From positions 1-54,382 of the forward strand of contig CAIXPS010000364.1 in the NCBI GenBank assembly GCA_903921365.1: DNA of 54,382 nucleotides. The letters are read 5' to 3'. The notes under the pieces were generated by a model. That model saw nothing but the letters and a program-made list of their open reading frames with translations. It did no database searches and was not told where the DNA came from. This document shows, in pieces, positions 8,733-19,700 of the stretch. Source of the stretch: an uncultured bacterium (GTDB lineage: Bacteria; Chloroflexota; Anaerolineae; J036; Brachytrichaceae). How positions within the stretch are numbered: the stretch's first letter is position 1; the number at the start of each line of letters is the position of its first letter. The translations under genes were made by a program, and so were the position numbers.

Positions 8733-9413
8733 ATGATAGTCGACAATGGCAGCCCTAAACCACTCACCGTGATCCTCGCCGATGACCATGCGGTCGTCCG
8801 ATCGGGCATCCGCGACTTCCTCCAGCAGGACGAACGCCTGCTTGTTATTGCCGAGGCCAGCAACGGCGATCAGGCGTTGGCACTCGCGCTAGCGCAAAAC
8901 CCCGATGTGTTGGTGCTGGATATCCAGATGCCGGGCAGGAATGGCATCGAGGTCGCCAAGGCAGTGCGCGCCTCAGGTTCCAATATGGGCATTCTGATCC
9001 TGACGGCTTATGACGATGAACCCTACATTCTGGGCGCGCTGCAGGCAGGCGCAAACGGCTATGTACTAAAGACGGCTGAACCTGACGAACTTGTCGAGGC
9101 TGTACACTCTGTCTACGAAGGAAAATCCGTGTTAGATCCACTGCTGACACAGCGGTTATGGCAACAGGTCGTTTCTCGATCCCGGGACCAGGAAGGTCCG
9201 ACTGCGGAAGCGCTGACCTCGCGCGAGACGGAAGTGTTGCGGCTGGTGGCGCGCGGCTTCACCAATAAGGCTGTAGCGACTCAATTAGGCATCAGCGACC
9301 GCACTGTGCAGGGACATATGGCCAATGTGTTCAGCAAACTGCACGCCCAAAGCCGCACGGACGCCGCCATGATTGGTCTGCGACTGGGTCTTATTGCCGC
9401 TAAAGATCAATGA
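8733..9413 (+). CDS. NarL/FixJ-family response regulator
   Basis: 226 residues. The N-terminal receiver (about residues 11-130) has the acidic pair in L-A-D-D-H, the phospho-acceptor Asp in V-L-D-I-Q-M-P-G, the switch Thr in I-L-T-A-Y-D-D and the conserved Lys in V-L-K-T-A. The C-terminal LuxR-type helix-turn-helix (about 158-220) reads L-T-S-R-E-T-E-V-L-R-L-V-A-R-G, then T-N-K-A-V-A-T-Q-L-G-I-S-D-R-T-V-Q. It should bind DNA as a dimer when phosphorylated by the kinase encoded next, whose start codon overlaps its stop (ATGA at 9410-9413). No strong Shine-Dalgarno precedes ATG 8733, and no better in-frame start is seen. Confidence 0.93.
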   Translation: MIVDNGSPKPLTVILADDHAVVRSGIRDFLQQDERLLVIAEASNGDQALALALAQNPDVLVLDIQMPGRNGIEVAKAVRASGSNMGILILTAYDDEPYILGALQAGANGYVLKTAEPDELVEAVHSVYEGKSVLDPLLTQRLWQQVVSRSRDQEGPTAEALTSRETEVLRLVARGFTNKAVATQLGISDRTVQGHMANVFSKLHAQSRTDAAMIGLRLGLIAAKDQ

Positions 9414-11146
9414 GCAAGCTTCTGCGCGGCGTAACGGCGCAACTACTCCTGCTAACCGTGTTGCCGTTGACTGTGATACTGGCAATGATCTCCTTTGGCA
9501 GCATCTCGATGCACCAGCAGGCGATGCGCCGCCTGGTCAGCGAGCGCGATGTCCGCGCTGTCACTGCTATTGCAGGCGCCATCGGCGCGGTTTTTCAGCA
9601 CAAAACCGATATGCTGGGTTTGGCGGCAGATAGCAGCGCGCGCGAGACGCAAAACGGCAGTACCCTGGTCATAGATCCGGACAAGGCGGGCGAGTATCCC
9701 GGAGGGATAGCGCTCTATGACAAGGGTGGCGTGCTCGTTGCCAACAATACGGCAGCAGCGCAGTGGGCGCAGTCCATCAGCAACTTATCTGACACATCAT
9801 TCGTAACCAGCACTGACACTGCGCATGTTGGCGTGATGAACGATATGCTCGTGTTCCGCGCACAAGACCGCGCGCACAAGTTCACGGCCATTGGGATGCT
9901 GCCCGTGACCATGCTCCACTTCAGCACATTGGTAAACCCAGCCCCCCAAAGCGGCGCGATTGACGGATACCTGTTCAGCGCAGAGGGTCGCGTGTTGGCC
10001 GATACGTTTCCAGAACGCGGCGGCGGGCTCACGAATGTGAGCGCTCATCCCGGCGTCGCTGAGGCATTGCAGGGACAGAGCGGTGGGCTTTTTCGGCCGG
10101 ATACAGTCAGTGGAGATGAGCACGTAGTCTCGTACGCGCCGATTGTCACCAGCTACGGCGAGACCGGGCTAGGCATCATCATCGAGGAACCGTGGGAGAC
10201 GGTGCTCGATCCGCTGATGCGCACCTCACTCGCCGTGCCGCTCATTACTCTGCCCGTTCTGTTACTCGCGGTGCTGGCTGTCATGTTCGGGTTACGGCGC
10301 ATTGTCCAGCCGCTCCAGCGACTCGATCAGCAGGCGCGCGACATCGGCAACGGCAATTATGCCGTGTTGAACCAGCCGGTGCATGGGATCGAAGAAATCG
10401 AACAACTGCAGAACACGTTGCGCAACATGGTCAACCAGATCCAGGCCGACCAGGAGCGCTTGCGCAACTATGCTCACGCGGTGACCGAAACCCAGGAAGC
10501 CGAACGCAAACGCCTGGCGCGCGAGTTGCACGACGATACGATCCAGAATCTGATCGTCTTGAGCCAGCGCATCCAGGCGACGCGCCAGAGCGTCGCGAAA
10601 GACCAGCCGCAGACTGCCGCCCGATTGGATGACTTGCGCGCCGTAGTGCTGCGCACAATCGAGGATATCCGCCGCTTCAGCCGGGCGTTGCGACCGATCT
10701 ACCTTGAAGACGCCGGACTGGCCGCTGCGATTGAGCGTTTAGCGATTGAGGCCAATGAAACTGCACAGCGTTCTCCGAGTGCGCCGGCATGTATAGTGAC
10801 GTTCAATACCAGCGGGCCAGTTGCGCGACTGAAGCCTGACGTCGAGCTGGCGCTGTTCCGCATCGCACAGGAGGCGCTGGCAAACGCGTTGCGCCATGCA
10901 TCCCCCACGCAGGTATCGATCATGTTAAGCGAATTGCCTTCTGGCACTGTGCAGCTCGTTGTGGATGACGACGGCCGCGGCTTTACGGCAACAAAAGGTC
11001 AGATTGAACCTGCCGCCGGCGGATTCGGTTTGCTGGGCATTCGCGAACGCGCGCTGCTGATCGGCGCCGGCGTGGATATCCAATCCACACCAGGCCGGGG
11101 CGCGCGCATCACAGTGCTCTATCCTGGCGCGCCAGGCACGAGTTAA
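9410..11146 (+). CDS. membrane sensor histidine kinase (HPK7-type)
   Basis: 578 residues. A first membrane span (about 8-30) and a second (about 275-297) enclose an extracytoplasmic sensor of ~245 residues, probably Cache-like. HAMP follows at about 297-350. The dimerisation/phospho-acceptor domain of HisKA_3 type has R-E-L-H-D-D-T-I-Q, with the phosphorylated His near residue 373. The HATPase domain has N-box E-A-L-A-N-A-L-R-H-A, G1 D-D-D-G-R-G-F and G2 G-F-G-L-L-G-I-R-E-R-A. It pairs with the upstream NarL-type regulator by a 4-nt start/stop overlap. The signal is not evident; adjacent cupredoxin and PCYCGCG genes hint at metal or redox sensing. Its last 4 bases overlap the end of the convergent cupredoxin gene. 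Confidence 0.93.
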   Translation: MSKLLRGVTAQLLLLTVLPLTVILAMISFGSISMHQQAMRRLVSERDVRAVTAIAGAIGAVFQHKTDMLGLAADSSARETQNGSTLVIDPDKAGEYPGGIALYDKGGVLVANNTAAAQWAQSISNLSDTSFVTSTDTAHVGVMNDMLVFRAQDRAHKFTAIGMLPVTMLHFSTLVNPAPQSGAIDGYLFSAEGRVLADTFPERGGGLTNVSAHPGVAEALQGQSGGLFRPDTVSGDEHVVSYAPIVTSYGETGLGIIIEEPWETVLDPLMRTSLAVPLITLPVLLLAVLAVMFGLRRIVQPLQRLDQQARDIGNGNYAVLNQPVHGIEEIEQLQNTLRNMVNQIQADQERLRNYAHAVTETQEAERKRLARELHDDTIQNLIVLSQRIQATRQSVAKDQPQTAARLDDLRAVVLRTIEDIRRFSRALRPIYLEDAGLAAAIERLAIEANETAQRSPSAPACIVTFNTSGPVARLKPDVELALFRIAQEALANALRHASPTQVSIMLSELPSGTVQLVVDDDGRGFTATKGQIEPAAGGFGLLGIRERALLIGAGVDIQSTPGRGARITVLYPGAPGTS

Positions 11147-11604
11147 GGCGCTACTACCGTCAGTTTGCCGACCATCCCGCTCACCTTGTGCCCCGCCACG
11201 GTGCAGTAATACTCATACTCGCCCGCCTCGGTAGGTGTGAACGTGACGTCGCCAACGTGTCCCGTCGCAGCCGCTACGTGCACAGGTAACTGGTCTGGAT
11301 CCATCCCGCTCGCAGTATCCATCACATGCTCATCGCCATGCGAGACGGACTTGTCTTTGAGCTTGATCTTCTCGATAGTAAAGTCGTGCATAGTGACGCC
11401 GGCGTTCTTCAACACGACCTCCACGATCTGGCCGACCTTGACCGTGGTATGAGCAGGTGAGAATGAGAATTCCTTCGCCTCAATCGTCAGCTTGACTGGG
11501 GCAAGGATTGCGGTCGTTGCGGCGATGTTCGGCGCAGGCGATTGGCTGCATGCGACAAAGAGCGGCACAGCGGCAATCAACAAGAGAAACGGCAATTTTT
11601 TCAT
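11143..11604 (-). CDS. cupredoxin-domain lipoprotein
   Basis: 153 residues. Signal peptide with lipobox F-V-A-C (Cys19), then a single cupredoxin domain (about 35-152): E-F-S-F-S-P-A near its start, the first copper-ligand region N-A-G-V-T-M-H-D-F, and near the end Y-Y-C-T-V-A-G-H-K-V-S-G-M-V-G. The His, then Cys-x4-His-x4-Met, is the classic type-1 copper set. An inserted stretch with S-H-G-D-E-H-V-M-D lies between strands and may add metal ligands. It is likely a membrane-tethered electron carrier. It converges on the histidine kinase gene and overlaps its stop by 4 bp. Confidence 0.88.
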   Translation of the reverse strand: MKKLPFLLLIAAVPLFVACSQSPAPNIAATTAILAPVKLTIEAKEFSFSPAHTTVKVGQIVEVVLKNAGVTMHDFTIEKIKLKDKSVSHGDEHVMDTASGMDPDQLPVHVAAATGHVGDVTFTPTEAGEYEYYCTVAGHKVSGMVGKLTVVAP

Positions 11605-11792
11605 CGTATGGCAAGGCTAGCACGCGTTTATTCATCAGGCACCCGCCATTTCACCTGTGGATCACTGCGCAATAATGCCCGCAGCACTTGTGATAACGCA
11701 CTCGCACGATGGGCAGAAAGCACCATGTTCGGCATCTGCCGCGCGATGGGTTGCCAGGAACATGCATTGTGCCGAAGTGAGAGAATTGCCGC

Positions 11793-13607
11793 ATGCAAGA
11801 CCCTGTCACCGTCGCTGGCAGCGAGCATGTGGCAATCCCTGCATGGGCATTGCTGCAACGCCGTCTGTTGTCCGAAATGAGCGCCGCCGCCTTCCGTTTC
11901 GCCGAACGTTATACGCGGCCTGACGGCGCCCTCGTGTGGGCGCGGGATGAATGGAAAGGCATGGATGGATCGGATGACGCCTACGAGAGCGTCTACAACT
12001 TCCCGCTCCTGGTTGCGCTGGGCGGCCATCGCGACCTGCTGCCGCTGGCGCACCATGTGTGGGAAGGGATCACGCGCCAGTTCACCGCCTATGGGCAGAT
12101 CCACCGCGAGTTTGACGCCTACTATGATTGGATGCACCACGGCGAGAGTTCGCTGTTTTTGTACTACCTCAGCCTGGCCGGTTCATATGGCGATCTCGAA
12201 TGCGCCAGGGCGAAGCGCTTTGCCGACTTCTACACCGGCGATGACCCGCTCGCGCCTAACTACGATCGCGCATTGCGACTGATCCGCGCGCCATTGACCG
12301 GCAGCCGTGGCCCGCGCTTCACCACAACCGAGGAAGACTGGGCCGAACTGCGCGGCATCTACTCGCAATACCCCGCGCCGTTTGAGGATGTTCCCGGACT
12401 GCGCAACCATATCGCCGACTGGACGGCCCCAGCGACATTCGCGCTCCTGTTGCAGAAGTTTAACGAACACATCGCGCGCGGCGACGTGCCGCTGAACCTG
12501 CTGGCAACCACGCTGGTGACGCACGCCTATCTCGCCACCGGCGATGTCCGCTACCGCGACTGGGTGTTGGAATACACCTCAGCCTGGACAGAGCGCGCGG
12601 CGCAGAACGGCGGCATCCTGCCCGACAACATCGGGTTGAGCGGGGTGATTGGCGAATACAACGATGGAAAATGGTGGGGCGGTTATTACGGCTGGGGCTG
12701 GCCGCATGGGGGGCGCACGTTGATCGAGTCCACCGCTGTTGGCGGGATGAACGCAACCCTGCTGACCGGCGATCCCAGTCGCCTCGATCTGTTCCGTTCG
12801 CAGTTCGATTGGCTGTGGGGACAGGGGCGCGCAGTCGGCGACGCCTGGCACATGCCGTTCTGGCGCGAAGACGCCGGCTGGCGTGATTGGCGCGCGATAG
12901 ACGCCCATCTGCCGATTGCGGTGTGGAGCGTAACGCAGGCCGACGAAGATCGCGCTCGTGTCGAGGCCTTCCCCAATCCGTCAGGCTGGGATGCCGCGCG
13001 CGACACTGGCTGGGGCGATGAAGCAAATGCACAGCCGTGGTACCGCTACGTCAGCGGCCGCAACGATCGCTTCCCTGAGCAGGTATTGCAGACAAGCCTG
13101 CGTCACGTCGAACGTCGTATGGCAGCCATGCAGGTTGACCCGCTGGACCCGCGCGACTGGCCGGCGGTGACGCCGTTTGAAAACGACGCGCACCACTGGC
13201 TCAACCGCAACCCGGTCACGTGCGAAGGGCTGGTAATGACGATGTGGGGCGCGCCAATGCCGATCTACCACGGCGGGTTGTTGCATGCCCAGTTGCGTTA
13301 TTACGACGAGGAGGCGGGACGCGCCGGGTTGCCGGAGGATGTTGCCGCGCTGGTTGAACGCGTGGATGCAACCGGTGTGGACGCGCACTTGATCAACCTC
13401 GACGCGAGCCATAGCAAGCGCGTGGTGGTGCAAGGCGGATCATTTGGCGAGCACATACTCACGCGGATAACGGATAAAACTGATGAGCGCGCGGTTAACG
13501 TTGACGCCTCGCAACTGCGCGTCGAACTCGGTCCAGGCGCCAGCCTGCGCGCGCGAATCACCATGCGGCGGTTGGCGAATCGCCCCTCCTATCAACCAGC
13601 AGGCTAG
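11793..13607 (+). CDS. unrecognised 604-residue protein, possibly (alpha/alpha)-barrel glycosidase-like
   Basis: No signal peptide or membrane span; likely cytoplasmic. It is rich in Trp, Tyr, Asp and His, with motifs such as S-D-D-A-Y-E-S-V-Y-N-F-P, D-A-Y-Y-D-W-M-H-H-G-E, K-W-W-G-G-Y-Y-G-W-G-W-P-H-G-G, and N-D-A-H-H-W-L-N-R-N-P-V-T-C-E-G. Aromatic and acidic clusters between helices are typical of (alpha/alpha)6-toroid carbohydrate enzymes, and the last ~80 residues look like a beta-rich cap. I do not recognise a named family, so the enzymatic role is a guess from composition. It starts at ATG 11793 with no Shine-Dalgarno; a weak -10-like GAGAAT sits 6 nt before it. A strong terminator follows at 13631. 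Confidence 0.75.
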   Translation: MQDPVTVAGSEHVAIPAWALLQRRLLSEMSAAAFRFAERYTRPDGALVWARDEWKGMDGSDDAYESVYNFPLLVALGGHRDLLPLAHHVWEGITRQFTAYGQIHREFDAYYDWMHHGESSLFLYYLSLAGSYGDLECARAKRFADFYTGDDPLAPNYDRALRLIRAPLTGSRGPRFTTTEEDWAELRGIYSQYPAPFEDVPGLRNHIADWTAPATFALLLQKFNEHIARGDVPLNLLATTLVTHAYLATGDVRYRDWVLEYTSAWTERAAQNGGILPDNIGLSGVIGEYNDGKWWGGYYGWGWPHGGRTLIESTAVGGMNATLLTGDPSRLDLFRSQFDWLWGQGRAVGDAWHMPFWREDAGWRDWRAIDAHLPIAVWSVTQADEDRARVEAFPNPSGWDAARDTGWGDEANAQPWYRYVSGRNDRFPEQVLQTSLRHVERRMAAMQVDPLDPRDWPAVTPFENDAHHWLNRNPVTCEGLVMTMWGAPMPIYHGGLLHAQLRYYDEEAGRAGLPEDVAALVERVDATGVDAHLINLDASHSKRVVVQGGSFGEHILTRITDKTDERAVNVDASQLRVELGPGASLRARITMRRLANRPSYQPAG

Positions 13608-13630
13608 CCCGTCCATCGTCGAGCTGCAGG

Positions 13631-13670
13631 CGCAGATGGCGAGTGGCACACTCACCATCTGCGTGTTTTA
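13631..13670 (+). terminator. rho-independent terminator of the 604-residue gene
   Basis: CGCAGATGG (13631-13639) pairs with CCATCTGCG (13655-13663). After one C-A mismatch the stem continues GAGTG/CACTC with a 3-nt loop, giving about 15 bp. It is followed at once by TGTTTTA. Placed 24 bp after the stop at 13607. Confidence 0.75.
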
Positions 13671-13709
13671 GTCATCCGCCCAGGCTCACTTGATCAAGGG
13701 CGGAATGAC
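13671..13709. terminator. second hairpin, facing the Ig-like repeat gene
   Basis: GTCATCCGCCC (13671-13681) pairs with GGGCGGAATGAC (13698-13709), with one bulged A and a 16-nt loop. It lies 18 bp beyond the end of the minus-strand Ig-like gene, where its terminator would be expected; there is no obvious T-run on that strand. Confidence 0.45.
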
Positions 13710-13726
13710 TTAACCCTGAGCGCGTC

Positions 13727-16700
13727 TTATCGTTGGATGATTGGCAGGTAAGCAACTATCTTCAGCACCAATTGCTTTGGAGACAGTGTGGCCGTGCTGC
13801 CGCTGTAGTTCTGGTCTCCAGCATATTGAACCGTGACCGTGTTCGTTCCTGCTGCCAATAACGTGGTGCTGTAGACTGCAATGCCGCTATTCAATGCCGG
13901 CGTTGCGACAACCGCACCGTTAATGGTGATCGACACCGTCCCCGTCGGCGCCACAAGACTCACCGCGGACAGATCTCTAGCCGCCAGGGCAAAGGCCGGT
14001 GGGAGCAACGTGACGGTGAACGTCACCACCTTACCTTGCGTCGAGGGATTCAAAGATGAGGTAATCGTCATTGAGGGACTTGCCTGGTTAACCACCTGGT
14101 TGACCGCCAGCGCGCCCGTGCTGCCATTGAAACTTGAATCGCCATCATAGGTGACTGAGATCGAATGTGAGCCGCCTGAGAGCGCCGAGGTCGAGTACGA
14201 GGCGACGCCTGCGCTCAGTGTGGCCGTGCCCATCGCGGCCCCGTCAACAGTGAAAGTCACCACGCCCGCCGGTGTGCCTGCGCCCGGCGACAAAGCTGCC
14301 ACTGTCGCTGTGAAGGTCACCGACTGACCGAACACAGAGGAATTGGGGAACGAGTCGACGCTCGTCGTAGTGTCCGCCTTATTCACTGCCTGGGTCAGCA
14401 CAGGCGTGCTCGTGCTGGCGTTGAAGTTCGTGTCACCGCTATAACTAACGACGACCGCGCGCGAGCCGACGACGAGTGCTGTTGTCGAGAAGGTCGCCAC
14501 CCCTCCGCTAAGGTTGATTGTGCCGACTGCGATCCCGTCAATCGTGAAGGTTACCGTGCCCGTCGGCGCACCCACGGCGGGTGCTACTGCAGCCACCGTC
14601 GCGGTAAACGTCACCGACTGACCATACGTCGACGGGCTCGGTGAAGCCGTTACCGCCGTAGTGCTGCCGGCCTTATTCACCACCTGGGTCAGCACAGGCG
14701 TGCTCGTGCTGGCGTTGTAGTTCGTATCACCGCCATAGCTGACGACGACCGCGCGCGAACCGACGCCGAGTGCTGATGTCGAGAACGTCGCCACCCCTCC
14801 GCTAAGGTTGATCGTGCCGACTGCGACCCCGTCAATCGTGAAGGTTACCGCGCCTGTCGGCGTGCCTACGCCCGATGGAATCACGGTCACGGTAGCGGTG
14901 AAGGTCACCGATTGCCCGTAGGTGGAGGGACTCTGTGACGAAACGACGCTGGTCGCCGTGCTTGTCCTGGCGACGAATTGAGTCGGTGACAGCGATCCGC
15001 TGCTGCCGATAAAGTTGAGGTCGCCGCCATAAGTGACTAGAATGGCATGCGAACCGATCCCCAATGTCGATGTCAGCAGCGTCGCCACGCCGCTGTTCAG
15101 GGTAGCCGTGCCGACATCAACACCGTCAATCGTGAAAGTCACCGCGCCTGACGGCGTGCCAACGCCCGGAGCAACCGCGGCCACCGTCGCGGTAAAGGTC
15201 ACCGCATCCCCGAACACTGAGGCGTTGAGCGATGAGGCAACGCTCGTGGTCGTCCCCGCCTGATTCACAACCTGATTCGGCGCCAGCGTGCCTGTGCTGC
15301 CATTGAAGCCGGTATCGCCGCTATAGGTGACGGCAACGGTGTGTGTGCCGACCGGAAGTGATGATGTTATGTACGAGGCGATACCACCGATCAGCGTTGG
15401 CGCAACGATCGTGTTTCCGTCGATGGTAAAGGTCACTACCCCTGACGGCGTTCCCGCGCTTGGCGAGACCGCGGCCACCGTCGCAGTGAAGGTCACTGAT
15501 TGACCATACACCGTCGGACTGGATGACGAGGAAACGGTTGTCGTGCTGTTCGCCAGGTTTACCACCTGTGTCGGCGACAGATTCCCCGTGCTGCTGTTGA
15601 AGTTCGTGCTGCCCCCATACGTGACGGAAATCGCGTGCGCGCCAACCGCCAACGTTGATGTGACGTACGTGGCAACTCCACCACTCAGTGTGGGTGTAAC
15701 GATCATGGCTCCGTCGATCGTGAAGGTCGCCTGTCCCGTCGGCGTGCCGGCGCCCGGCGAGACCGCGGCAACCGTAGCCGTGATCGACACCGTCTGTCCA
15801 AACACGGAGGCGTTGGATGACGAATCGACGCTCGTTGTGGTGTTGGCCGGGGCTACCGTCTGGTTCGGCGACAGCGTGCCTGAACTGTTATTGAAGTTTG
15901 TATCACCGCCATACGCGACGGTAACAGTGGTTGTGCCGACAGGAAGCGTTGATGTTGAATACGCCGCCACGCCGCCGTTTAGTGCGACAGTAACCGGTGC
16001 GCCTGCGCCGATCGTGAAAGTCACCACACCTGACGGCGTTCCTGCACCCGGCGATAATGCCGCCACTGTCGCCGTGAACGTCACCGCCTGGCCGTACACC
16101 GAGGAGCTCGACGACGAGGCGACACTCGTCGCACTGTCTGCCTTGTTGACTACCTGGTTCAGTGCAGACGATGTGCTGATGCTGAAGTTCGCATCCCCGC
16201 TATAGCTCACACTCACCGTGTGCGAAGCAACGCCGAGTGATGATGTCGAGAACGTCGCCAATCCACCGCTGACTGCCGCCGTGCTGGCCGTGCTCCCGTC
16301 AATCGTGAAGGTCACTGTGCCCGTAGGCGTGCCTACGCCCGGCGCCACGGCCGTCACTGTCGCAGTGAATGTCACCGATTGTCCGAAGACTATCGGGGTA
16401 AGCGACGAGGCGACAATCGTCGTTGTCCCCGATTTACTCACCACCTGCGTTGGCGAGAGCGATCCACTGCTGCCATTGAAGCTGCCATCACCCCCATATG
16501 CCGCCACGACCGTGTGCGACCCGGCGCCCAGCGACGATGTCGACACCGTCGCCACGCCGCCGCTGAGGGTGACTGTGCCAGCAGAACTGCCATCAATTGT
16601 GAAGCTCACAACGCCCGATGGCGAGCCCGCACCCGGCAGGGCAACTGCCACTGTAGCCGTGAAGGTCACTGACTGGCCAAAAACCGATGCGTTGAGCGAT

Positions 16701-19700
16701 GAGGCAACGCTCGTGGTCGTCCCCGCCTTAGCCACAACCTGATTCGGCGCCAATGTGCCCAAACTACTATTGAAGTTGACATCGCCGCTGTATGTAACTG
16801 TGACGGTGTGCGTGCCGACCGGGAGTGACGATGTCGACACAGTAGCCACGCCACCGCTTAGCGTAGCCGTGCCGATCAAGACCCCGTCGCTAGTGAAGGT
16901 CACTACACTCGACGGCGTTCCGGCGCCTGGCGTGACCGCGGTCACCGTCGCAGTGAAGGTCACTGACTGACCATACACCGACGGGTTCGGTAACGAAGCG
17001 ACACTGGTCGCGCTATTGGCCTTGCCCACAACCTGGGCCGGCGCTAACGTGCCTGTACTGGTATTGAAGTTCGCGCTGCCGCCATAAGTGACGGATATCG
17101 CGTGCGTGCCAACCGCCAACAGCGTGCTACTGAATGTCGCCACACCACCGCTCAATGTTGGCGTGCCGAGAACAACACCGTCTATGGAGAAGGTCGCAAC
17201 GCCCGTCGGTGTTCCGGCGCCCGGCGGGACCGCGGCGACTGTGGCCGTGATCCTTACCGTCTGCCCAAACACCGAGGGGTTAGGAGAAGATGCGACGCTG
17301 GTGGTCGTATTAGCCGGGTTTACCAACTGATCCGGCGACAGCGCGCCGCTGTTGCCGTTGAAGTTCGTGTTGCCTCCATATACCACCTGCACAGGGTGCG
17401 CTCCGGGGGCGAGAAGCCCAGTCGACAGTGAGGCGACCCCATTGTTCAGGGCGCCAGTGCCGGCATTGATGCCGTCGATTGTGAATGTGACCGTGCCTGC
17501 CGGCGTGCCAACGCCTGGCGAGGCTGCGGCCACCGTCGCGGTGAAGGTCACCGACTGCCCGAACACAGATGAATTCGACGACGAGGCTACGTTGACCGTC
17601 GTATTGGCCTTTGTCACGACCTGGGTGGGCAGTGATGCGTTACTGCTTACAAAACTGGCGCTGCCGCTATAGGTGATGACAACCGTATGAGAGCCTACTG
17701 CTAGCGTCGAGGTCACAAACGTCCCGACGCCGCCGCTGAGCGTCGATGTGGCTGCCCTGGCGCCGTCGATGCTGTAAGTGACCACACCTGTCGGCGTTCC
17801 GCTACCCGGCGCGACCGGGGTCACCGTCGCGGTAAAGGTCACCGGTTGCCCGAAGACGGATGGATTAAACGACGAGGCGACGCTCGTCGTCGTGCCAGCC
17901 TTGCTGACCACCTGGCTTGGCGCCAGCAAAACTGTACTGGTGATGAAACCGGAATCGCCGCCATAGGTCGCTCTGACCGTATGCGTAGCGACAGCTAACG
18001 TAGATGTAACGTACCTCGCTACACTATTGATAAGTGTTGGCGCGGCTACGACGACGTTGTCTATGGTAAAGGTTACTGTCCCGGAAGGCGTTCCGATACT
18101 CGGAGCCGCTCGCGTAATGGTCGCCGTGAATGTCACAACCTGCCCGAATACCGAGGGATTGGATGAGGATGTCACGCCGGCGATGGTAGCCGCCTTGTTG
18201 ACAGTCTGGGTGATTGTATTGAAAACCACATCAAAAGTCGTATCACCGCCATAAGTTGCGGTGATCGTGTGGGTTGCCACAGTGAGGGTAGAAGTGGTGT
18301 AACTTGCCGCCCCCGCGCTCAGTGTGCGCGTCACAGTCGCACCGTTGTCCATCGTAAAGGTCACAATGCCCGTCGGCGTGCCAGTGATGCCAGCCGGGCT
18401 GACAACGGCTGTAAAGGTAATCGGCTGCCCAAACACCGCCGGATTGGTCGATGTGGTGAGCGTTAATTTATCATTGCCCAGGTATACAGCCGCGACGATG
18501 CCGGGCGCGGTGCCGGCGCCGAAATAGGCAACGGAATTGGCCGGATCGATGACTGCTGAGCTGAGGAAATCCTCGCCCGCCTGTAGTGTGAGCGTTTGGG
18601 CGGTAGTGAAGGAGGAGAGATCGATTTTAGCAATGATGCCGGGCTGAGAGGATGCGCCGAAGTATGCAAAGCCGTGGATGGGATCGATGACGCCGGCATA
18701 GACCTGGAACCACGCTGGGTCAAAGGGTTGAAGCGTGGCGCCGCTTTCGGTCATAGTGGACAACTGAACCTTGATGATATTGATCGGCGATGTCGAAGAG
18801 GCAAAGTAGGCATAATCGTGCGCCGGATCGATTACCGCGGCGGTCAGGTTCATTTCGCCTACGTTCAACAACAGCCCGCTATCCCGTGTAAATGTGGACA
18901 GATTCACTTTAACCACGCTGTCAGGACCGGGAGTGATTGCGTCGGCATCCGCTGCGGCAAAGTATGCAAAACCATTTGCCGTATCGATGACAGCCGTGTT
19001 CAGGGATTCCTCGTGGTTGGCGAGGCTCAAGGGAAGTGTCATCACTTCAGTGGGCGTAAAGGCGCCGTTCAGGCCAACCTTGACCACAATACCCGGTATT
19101 GTTAAGGTGCCAAAATAGGCAAAGTTGTTGGCAGGATCGATGACCGCTGATGCGAGATAGTCCTCGCCCGGTTGCAGCGTCAACGCGCCGACGCGCGTGA
19201 ACGTAGCCAGGTTGATCTTCACCACCTGGCCAGGCACGGTTAATGTGCCAAAATAGGCATAGTTGTGAAGTGTGTCGATGACTGCTGAATTGAGAACATC
19301 TTCACCTGTATTGAGTGTGATCACGCCGACGCGCGTGAAGGTCTTCAGGTTCACTTTGACCACTTTCCCGGATGCGGTGAATGTGCCGAAGTAGGCAAAA
19401 CCGTTTGCCGTGTCGATCACAGCCGACGTCAGGCCATCTTCAGTTGGGCTGAGCGTCAGGCTGGCGCCCGCTTCTGCGAATTTAGGCGCGGCGGGTGACA
19501 ACGGTGCATTCGAGGCAGCCGCTGCCAGCTGTTGCATGGCGCGGTAGCTTACGCTGGTGGAACGCAACGCAGCCGCCGGGCCAGCCTGATCCAGGTTGCT
19601 CGTGGCGTTGCCGATGAATTCCACGCTGTTTGGGCGGTTGGTCATGACATCCAGTAGCCCGGCGCCGGTCAGCGGCGAGCCATCGCCAGCCAGTTCCAGC

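Noticed and set aside
11628-11792. Minus-strand frame ending just upstream of the cupredoxin gene, with a protein-like C-terminus
   Set aside because: Most of its length overlaps the 604-residue gene on the other strand; only ~45 codons are free and they match nothing I recognise. It may be a gene relic but cannot be supported.
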